A stretch of DNA of 26,598 nucleotides from the NCBI GenBank assembly GCA_021014945.1, contig MU266649.1, positions 1 to 26,598 on the forward strand. Reading direction: 5' to 3'. The position numbers were made by a program, and so were the translations under genes. Positions 20,846 to 26,598 of this stretch are shown here, in pieces. A model generated the notes under the pieces. It did no database searches, was not told where the DNA came from, and worked only from the letters and a program-made list of their open reading frames with translations. Every line of letters begins with the position of its first letter. Positions within the stretch are counted from its first letter, which is position 1. This stretch comes from Leucogyrophana mollusca. Lineage: Eukaryota; Basidiomycota; Agaricomycetes; Boletales.

Positions 20846-21395
20846 CTATCTCTCCCCGGTCATCGGCCGGCGTTGTGATCGCATCCCGGAGCGACCGAGC
20901 GCGCGGTACTCCTGCTTGACAAGCGTCCTGTCAAATGTGTTATGTCCCCTGATACGTGCGGTATTGCGTGCCAGCGCCGCGGCCTCGGTCCGAATGACGG
21001 TTGCAACCAGATTCTCCTTGATTCGCCCCTCCCTCAACCCCCTGAAGGCATCAGCGGGTCGCGAGATCGATGCTGTCTGGCAGCTAATAGCGGCTGCGGA
21101 CGTTTCGTGTCGTGAGCTTATTTCTGTCACTTCTGCGGTTGGGTGGGACACGAGGCATCGAGGGTGGACATGTATAACTTATGATTTGATCCCCGTTTAT
21201 CCTAATAACACTAGCGATATATACAACTATCTGTGTGCTGCTTCCCGCCAGTTCTTGGTCCTGATGCGAAATAGAAGGGAGAAGATCATTCACCCCATGG
21301 GTCAGCTGGTCCCTGTCATTTAAATAAGCGGAGCTGTGGTTGGGGTGGGTGGACAAGCGTGATTTACCAATGACCATGGAGACGCAGACGAGCAT
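20846..21395 (-). CDS. Possible two-exon hypothetical protein
   Basis: Two minus-strand open frames can be joined in phase by removing a 46-base intron at about 21133-21178 that starts GTTATA and ends CGCAG. The product would be about 168 residues, starting MLVCVSMVIGKSRLS and ending RSQRRPMTGER. The second half is Ala/Arg-rich and could be helical (ATVIRTEAAALARNTARIRG). No known domain, signal peptide or conserved motif is recognised, the donor is weak, and a 174-codon plus-strand frame overlaps. It is a candidate only; it may be spurious. Confidence 0.27.
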
Positions 21396-22514
21396 GTCGT
21401 TTGTCGCCAGGAAACGTGTCTCAGTCTACGACAGACAGCTCCCAAGTGTCCGTGAATGCCAACAAGTCTGAGCCGAGGGTGGGTTCAGACCGAAGGTGCG
21501 TTACACTCTGGAGATTCCCTGGGGCATGAAAGAAGATCCACAGAAGCAATCCCACCTTGTGGCGGTCGCTTGAAGCGCACTTGCGCAATTATACACACCC
21601 CCAATTCCGATCGCGACAGGGGAAAAGGACGGTTAGTGTGATCTTGGGCCCTTCATGCAGAGAAATCTGATGACCACCCGTGGTTTGATCACCTGGCCAT
21701 TTTGGTATGTATATTGGCAGCAGCACGTTCCCACTCGCCACTTTCTGCTACAGTAAGCCATAAAAGTGAAAACACCACATGCACACACTGTGCGAGGCTG
21801 CGATGCGCGGAGGGGACTCCGGTTTTCCCCCATGGGAGGTGGCACCCACTATGCACCTGCGCGAACGAAACCGAGTACATGAGTCTCCGTGCGCAGCCTT
21901 GGGAACCGAAACAGACCAAAACGCAGATTCACCCTGATGCTCTTTCGAAGAGGCGCCAATCCAAACAAGCTTAAATCTAGCTGTGGCCCGGAAGCAAAGC
22001 CAGCCGAATTGGTCAACCTCCATTCCTTGTGGCCCATCAATGGTGCGATGTGTGATATTGTGAAAGAGCATCGAATTGGATGTGAGATGTGACCATTGGC
22101 TCAATGAGCAACTACAAAGATCTTACACAAATCGCTCGCGGTCGCCACCGAAGAGGGATACCATAGCCATTCGTATGAGATCACGGTTCGAAGTGGATAG
22201 ATCCCTGCATCCGGAAGTTGCTTTACAGTAGCCCCAACTTGCAAGCAATTCAGTCCGGGGCGCTCGGGAGGCCTGTGTCATCATTTCAAACCGGAATCGT
22301 GAATCTCTCGCCGTCGCCCGGGAGCTGAGGCTGCGCAATGACGAAGACCATGAGGAGCGCTAGAGTAAACCTTCAAAGGTGTAAAACAGATCAACCAAAA
22401 GAGCCACGGCTTTAGCGCGGAGACGGATCATACTCGCACCTCGGATCATGCTCAGCTCTGATACTAACACGGAAGTGTGCTATCGTCATTGCGAATAAAC
22501 AGCGATGTGTAGAT
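21396..22514. other. Gene-poor region, overlapping frames only
   Basis: Overlapping open frames of 60-120 codons on both strands (for example minus 21748-22104) show no family resemblance and no consistent splice chain. No repeats, RNA genes or clear promoters were seen. Confidence 0.3.
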
Positions 22515-23090
22515 TTATAATCCTTGAATTCGGGGCTTGCTGGGCTGGGCCTCCTGGTTCCCATGAGATGGCTTCTGGCGTGAAGATTGCGAGAGGAATA
22601 AGATGAAGTAAGGACGCCACATCCGTTCATCTGTCTCGAAAAATGATTTCCACTTTGACCTTAGCCGGTTTTTGAGTATACCATTCCGAGGGAATGATTT
22701 TCGTGTCTGCCGATGTCGGTGAGGCCCGTGACTGAGGCCCAAGTGGCAAGTCACAATAGTGAAAGGCATGCCACTGCTGGCTAGGGACTGGGCAATATGT
22801 GGGTAATCGGGTGGGCTCGGATAACTCGCAATACGATCGGTGTCGGGATACGATGAAGTATGCAACCCCGCCTATGCCCCGTCAATCGATATCCCAGCAC
22901 CCAATTTTGCGGTAACTTTCACAGGAGATGTGTAGAGATTGATGAATCGCGACATAATGAGATCCAGTCCCCTATGTAGGTAGAACGGAAGATGCATACT
23001 GGCCGTCACCGTCGTCTTCCGTCGTGGTTCCTGGGAAGATGGGATGCAAGGAAGGAACTCGGACAGGCGTAAGATGTTACACGTGGGCAC
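22515..23090 (-). CDS. Possible two-exon hypothetical protein
   Basis: Two minus-strand open frames lie in the same frame, separated only by a TAG at 22872-22874. A 45-base intron at 22872-22916 (GTTACC...CATAG, with an internal TTGAC) would remove the stop and keep the frame, giving about 176 residues. The N-terminal part holds LPFYLHRGLDLIMSRF and the second exon holds HTSSYPDTDRIASYPSPPDY and a basic, aromatic segment (RSKWKSFFETDERMWRPYF). No domain is recognised. The alternative is a pseudogene with a nonsense codon, or chance. Confidence 0.3.
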
Positions 23091-24662
23091 ATCGAGGTTA
23101 GGGTTTGGCTACTTTCTCAGCACCACATCCCGGCAGCCACCGCGACTTGATGACCTGTCAAACACCATTTTCTTCAAGCTTCAGTGCTTCCGCCTTCGCG
23201 TTCCTTCGCTTCCTGCTAACGTGTATTCGACAAGGGCTTATTGCTGACTGGACGAACTCAACGCCATTTCTCGAAACCTGCCCGAGACCCCAGATGCCGC
23301 GTATCCACCCGCCAGTGGTGGTTAATCTACCAAGTCCCGCGACTTAAACTCTATGCTAGCGATTCAATCGTCAAGCCTGCGGATTTTTGCACGTGTGGCT
23401 CACAATCTCTGGTATGCTGGTGATCTGGGTCAATCGCCGCGCATCTGCGTGTTTAGCTGGGACAACTCAAAACGTACAACATGTTTATGGGCTGATGAAT
23501 TCCTCTTCCAGCTCTTCGGTAGCACCCCAAGTTTTCCATGCCCTTTCGGCGGCCAACTCATTGTCACTGACACCCTATTCCTTCGTCCAGTGGTCTCTCA
23601 TTGCACTTTACACCCCAAGAACCCCTCATCGTAACTGTAGGTGCAGCATCTATAATGTCTCCTTTTCAAGAATTGGTCAATCCGTGATGCTACATTCTCC
23701 TTGTTACCACACCTCCCGTTTTTTCGGCATTCCACTGTCCGTTCGGGTTTGCGGACCATCCATGATCCAAGCTATGCGGGAGGTGTTGTAATCGCCCCTG
23801 AGACCGAACGCGCGAACAGATAAGTATGCGTGTATCCGTTAGGCTGTGGGTTTCTTGTGTCTAAGATCGTGGCTATTTTTGGCACTCATGAAGGTCACTG
23901 CTGGGCTTGTCGATCCGACAAAAGTATCGGTATAGTCCAATGTGTTGACGCGTCGAGTCATCCGAAATACGTGCCGGCTTTCGACAGTAACAGTTGTTAT
24001 ATAGGTCCAATGGCATCGAAGACGCTATGTCATGTATAACGACGCTAAAACCGTTGTTCGCGAGCTGATACAAACACTACTGGCGCACCTTTATTATCAA
24101 GGACTGTGCAGTTGGTCATCCTGGCGAGCTGAGGCCTACTACTTATGGCGTCGTGGCAACGAAGTCGGACCTGGAGAGTTCAACTTTTACTAGCAGCCAC
24201 GCGGTAAACAGGCCTCAACGGTTCCTGACAGTAACGACAGCCCTTGGTCGCCATGCCTCCGACCTGTCACTCCAAAAGGTTCTGTCTCGAAACTGAGGTC
24301 CGGTTTCGCACCACAACATCGTACGTCGGGACATGGGTCCGCGCGAGGCAGGCGCGACAGAGGCTTTGAGGACGCTAGAGCTACCAGTCCCACAACCGTC
24401 GCCTTCTTGCCATTCTGCCGCGGTGTACCCTAGCACAGGATAACTGCGCAATTCGCGCCCGCAACCCTAGACATTAACCGACACGGTTTACAAGACCGGG
24501 GTGAGATGATCTTACTTTGTCTCAATTAATGACCGAAGACCTGTCAAAGGTCAGCTGGGTCTTTCGGAGCTTGTATTCACGAGACTACACCGTCTCCGGA
24601 CCAGCCTCAGACAACATCCTCCGAGTTGTAGTCTGCAGTGCTGCCAAGCCGATACATAGCGG
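23091..24662. other. Gene-poor region upstream of the two-module secreted gene
   Basis: About 1.6 kb with overlapping plus-strand frames at 23353-23634 and 23387-23791 and short minus-strand frames at 23873-24073 and 24190-24451. None shows a recognisable domain or a consistent splice chain. Nothing is called. Confidence 0.3.
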
Positions 24663-24693
24663 CCAATTCGTTCCGCGCTCGACGCTTATAAAA
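24663..24693 (+). promoter_or_regulatory. CCAAT and TATA elements of the two-module secreted gene
   Basis: CCAAT at 24663-24667 and TATAAAA at 24687-24693 lie 113 and 89 bases upstream of the ATG at 24776, followed by a pyrimidine-rich stretch (about 24729-24750) typical of fungal transcription start regions. Motif match only. Confidence 0.5.
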
Positions 24694-24775
24694 GCTGCTG
24701 GGTGCCCTCGGATGCTCTAGGAATCGTGTTTCTTTTTCTTCCCCTTTTACATCCACTTAATTCTTGTCGCCGACA

Positions 24776-26149
24776 ATGCTTGCTTTTGCGCTGAGCACCG
24801 CTGCACTCTATGCCTCGTCGGTAATCGCTATTCCATTTGTGGAAAGGCAAATCCCTCCCCCGATTGACGGGTCCTCATCCGCGAGTTGCATGTCCTTAAA
24901 CAACTCCTGCAATGCTAAAACGGTCGACTTGACAAACTTCTACAACTACACTTCTTGTGTACTGCTCACCACATGTTTCCAAGGCGGTGAGAATCCCGCC
25001 CAGGTCTTGGCCCAGAGTGGCGCTCCAGCGACGCAGCCCCGGTTGACACAAACGGTGCGCCCCTCGTTCTCCTCGCATAAGCCTGCCTCTGAACCCGTGC
25101 CTGTAGGCCTTCAACTCCATCTCGGGCGGAAATTCGTACATCAGCCAGCAAAACTACATCGATGCGTACTATCATGCGATCTCCATAACACCTAATGGGA
25201 CATACCCTGATAGGTGAGCTTTACGACTTTACAGAGGTGTAGTATGCTAAATCTCTGCAGCGTCGACTACGTCATTGGTCAATGGCAGGCTATCGCTGCT
25301 TGGACAGGTTTCTGCGCTACCTCAAACATCCCTTACTCGAACTTCGCTGTAAGCTATCCTCTTCCGAATACTTAGTGTCATGCTCATAGATTTCATGTCC
25401 AGGATTGGCTTGAATACTCGTCTAACCCTGGCGTCTGTCCCGCCGTGGCGTCATGCGACGCGAGCAAGGCTGCAGGCGTCACCCCTTGTGTCCCGCAGCC
25501 TCCGACAGATAACGGCTCTTGTGCTGAAATGGTTTCTCAGTGTCGTCTGTGGGTAACCCAGGGTCTGTTCCAGAACGAGTATTGTGTCCTCGCGAGCTTC
25601 TGTTACGCCGAGTCTACCACGGATGTATTGCTCAAGAACGAGTACCCCCCGTATACCACGGTCCCGACATCCCTCCAGGAGAAACGTCTCTCCCAAGATG
25701 TGAGCACTCGGTTGCACTCCTATGGTTTATCACGGGAACACTAACAACCGTCAAAGGTGTTCAATAATATGACTAATGGTGCCGCCACGATGTCCCAGCA
25801 GAATGCCATCGACGCCTACTACAGTGCTTTGGTACGTCGGGACCTTGGCACCTTGGCGAATCATTGAGATAGATCACTGATGGCTTGTCAGACTGGCACA
25901 TGGGCAAGCCAGAACGGTGCACCAGCAAAGACCGACAACAACGGCCCGTATCCTACATCGTATGTCGTATTTCCCGTCACGATCATCCTGGCTACAACTG
26001 AGTATTTTCGCAGCCCTGACTACGTGATCAGCTTCTGGAACATCATCAGCGCGTGGACTGGTAATTGCGCCACCAAGGAGATACCCTACGCGAATCTCGC
26101 CGACTATCTCACTTATGCGGCCTCCAGCAACTATCATCCAACTTGTTAG
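24776..26149 (+). CDS. Secreted Cys-rich protein with two tandem modules
   Basis: Seven exons (24776-25054, 25107-25213, 25261-25348, 25403-25699, 25757-25831, 25892-25959, 26014-26149) sum to 1050 bases, 349 residues. The signal peptide is MLAFALSTAALYASSVIA, followed by IPFVERQ. Module 1 has SCMSLNNSC, CVLLTTC, ISQQNYIDAYYHAI, NGTYPDS, AAWTGFC and IPYSNFADWLEY. Module 2 repeats this as SCAEMVSQC, CVLASFC, MSQQNAIDAYYSAL, NGPYPTS, SAWTGNC and IPYANLADYLTY, ending HPTC. The introns after TQT in module 1 and after LSQD in module 2 fall at the same place, as do those splitting YPDS and YPTS, so the duplication copied introns too. Module 2 has one extra intron (25832-25891), and module 1 has one in FA/DW that module 2 lacks. 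Module 2 is closer to the single-module protein at 8419-9219. The function is unknown; secretion is well supported. Confidence 0.88.
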
Positions 26150-26231
26150 TTGACTGGTTTTTGTGGACTTATATCGATTTTCTCTTTTTGTTAGGGCTTG
26201 TGGACTTTGGACTCTAGTACTCGGTGTACAC

Positions 26232-26249
26232 TGTATACGTTGTATACGT
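26232..26249. repeat. 9-bp tandem repeat
   Basis: TGTATACGT occurs twice back to back (26232-26240 and 26241-26249), at the edge of the hairpin and GTAC-rich segment that follows. Confidence 0.7.
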
Positions 26250-26281
26250 CCTTTCGTTTTCCATCAATGGTCTGGATGTCA

Positions 26282-26376
26282 GTACGGGCCAGTCCGTACT
26301 GCGGAAAACCGCAGTAGTAAATGGCTGGTACTGTACCGCTTTTTTGGTACAATGTAGTACCGTACCGTCGCGTACC
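26282..26376. repeat. Hairpin and GTAC-rich palindromic cluster, possible MITE end
   Basis: A perfect hairpin with an 8-base stem and AAAA loop (TACTGCGG...CCGCAGTA, 26297-26316) is followed by a cluster of short GTAC-centred palindromes, including GGTACTGTACC at 26327-26337 and several GGTAC/GTACC units to 26376. The composition is unlike the flanks. Such structure is common at ends of small non-autonomous DNA transposons, but no target-site duplication or second terminus was found inside the window. A minus-strand open frame of 121 codons (26191-26556) overlaps and was not called. Confidence 0.55.
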
Positions 26377-26598
26377 ATCCTGTAGCAACATGGCAATTAT
26401 TAAGCCCGCGCTTTCAAAGAGATCGCACGAAATCTTATCGGTCGAGATTATCGTGTGATCAATCACAGTCCACATCATATCGGGATTGGTATCAAGAGAT
26501 AGGAGCTGCAAAGACATTATACAGTACATTACGAGTCGTGACAGAAAGCCCCCCAACCATACACAGAATATCGAGTGATAAACCCTACAGCTACATCT
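26377..26598. other. Terminal flank, no gene seen
   Basis: No supported coding region. It may belong to a repeat whose other end lies beyond the window. Confidence 0.35.

Noticed and set aside
20656..21323. Plus-strand frames up to 174 codons
   Set aside because: Opposite a minus-strand pair that splices in phase; no motif supports the plus strand.
23097..23105. TTAGGG-like telomeric unit
   Set aside because: A single unit inside unique sequence; no tandem array.
23387..23791. Possible methyltransferase-like (ICMT) match
   Set aside because: A TPYSFV-like string resembled the family's GPYxxVRHP motif, but the order and neighbouring residues do not fit.
26191..26556. Minus-strand 121-codon open frame
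   Set aside because: It runs through the hairpin and GTAC-rich repeat and has no recognisable domain; probably chance within repeat sequence.

Overview
The window looks like nuclear DNA of a filamentous basidiomycete, most likely an Agaricomycete. Genes are broken by many short introns of about 45-65 bases with GT...AG ends, a few exons are only 6-24 bases long, and several products belong to families known mainly from this group (a DUF6534-like membrane protein, a lineage-expanded Cys/His plus SAM-like protein, an IS630/Tc1-like transposase). No tRNA, rRNA, CRISPR array or bacterial-style operon was seen. All gene models were spliced by eye.

Layout. 0.1-1.0 kb: a partly decayed DDE transposase (+). 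1.1-2.5 kb: an uncharacterised Cys/His plus SAM-like protein (-). 3.2-3.9 kb: a small Ser/Pro-rich hypothetical protein (-). 4.5-5.2 kb: an SRPBCC lipid-binding-fold protein (-). 5.2-5.8 kb: coding-like remnants (-). 6.06-8.05 kb: a DUF6534-like multi-pass membrane protein (+). 8.4-9.2 kb: a secreted Cys-rich protein with one module (-). 10.3-10.8 kb: the 3' exons of an unrecognised spliced gene (+). 11.4-13.8 kb: an amino-acid/GABA-type permease of 15 exons (+). 14.3-15.8 and 16.1-17.6 kb: two tandem aldo/keto reductases (+). 17.9-18.8 kb: a disordered, motif-bearing hypothetical protein (-). 18.8-24.7 kb: a gene-poor stretch with only weak candidates. 24.8-26.1 kb: a secreted protein with two copies of the same Cys-rich module as the 8.4 kb gene (+). 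26.2-26.4 kb: a small hairpin and GTAC-rich repeat.

How the parts relate. The permease and the two reductases lie head to tail and may form a small uptake and carbonyl-reduction cluster; this rests on proximity only. The reductases arose by tandem duplication: exons 2-9 have identical lengths in both, and both keep a GC-AG second intron. The two secreted genes, about 15.5 kb apart in opposite orientation, define a small family that I cannot match to any known domain. Its module carries six cysteines (C-x6-C, C-x5-C, one in an AWTGxC motif and one near the end), a SQQNxIDAYY-type motif and an IPYxNxADxLxY-type motif. The larger gene arose by internal duplication of a whole module with its introns. 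This family is the best candidate for something undescribed in the window.
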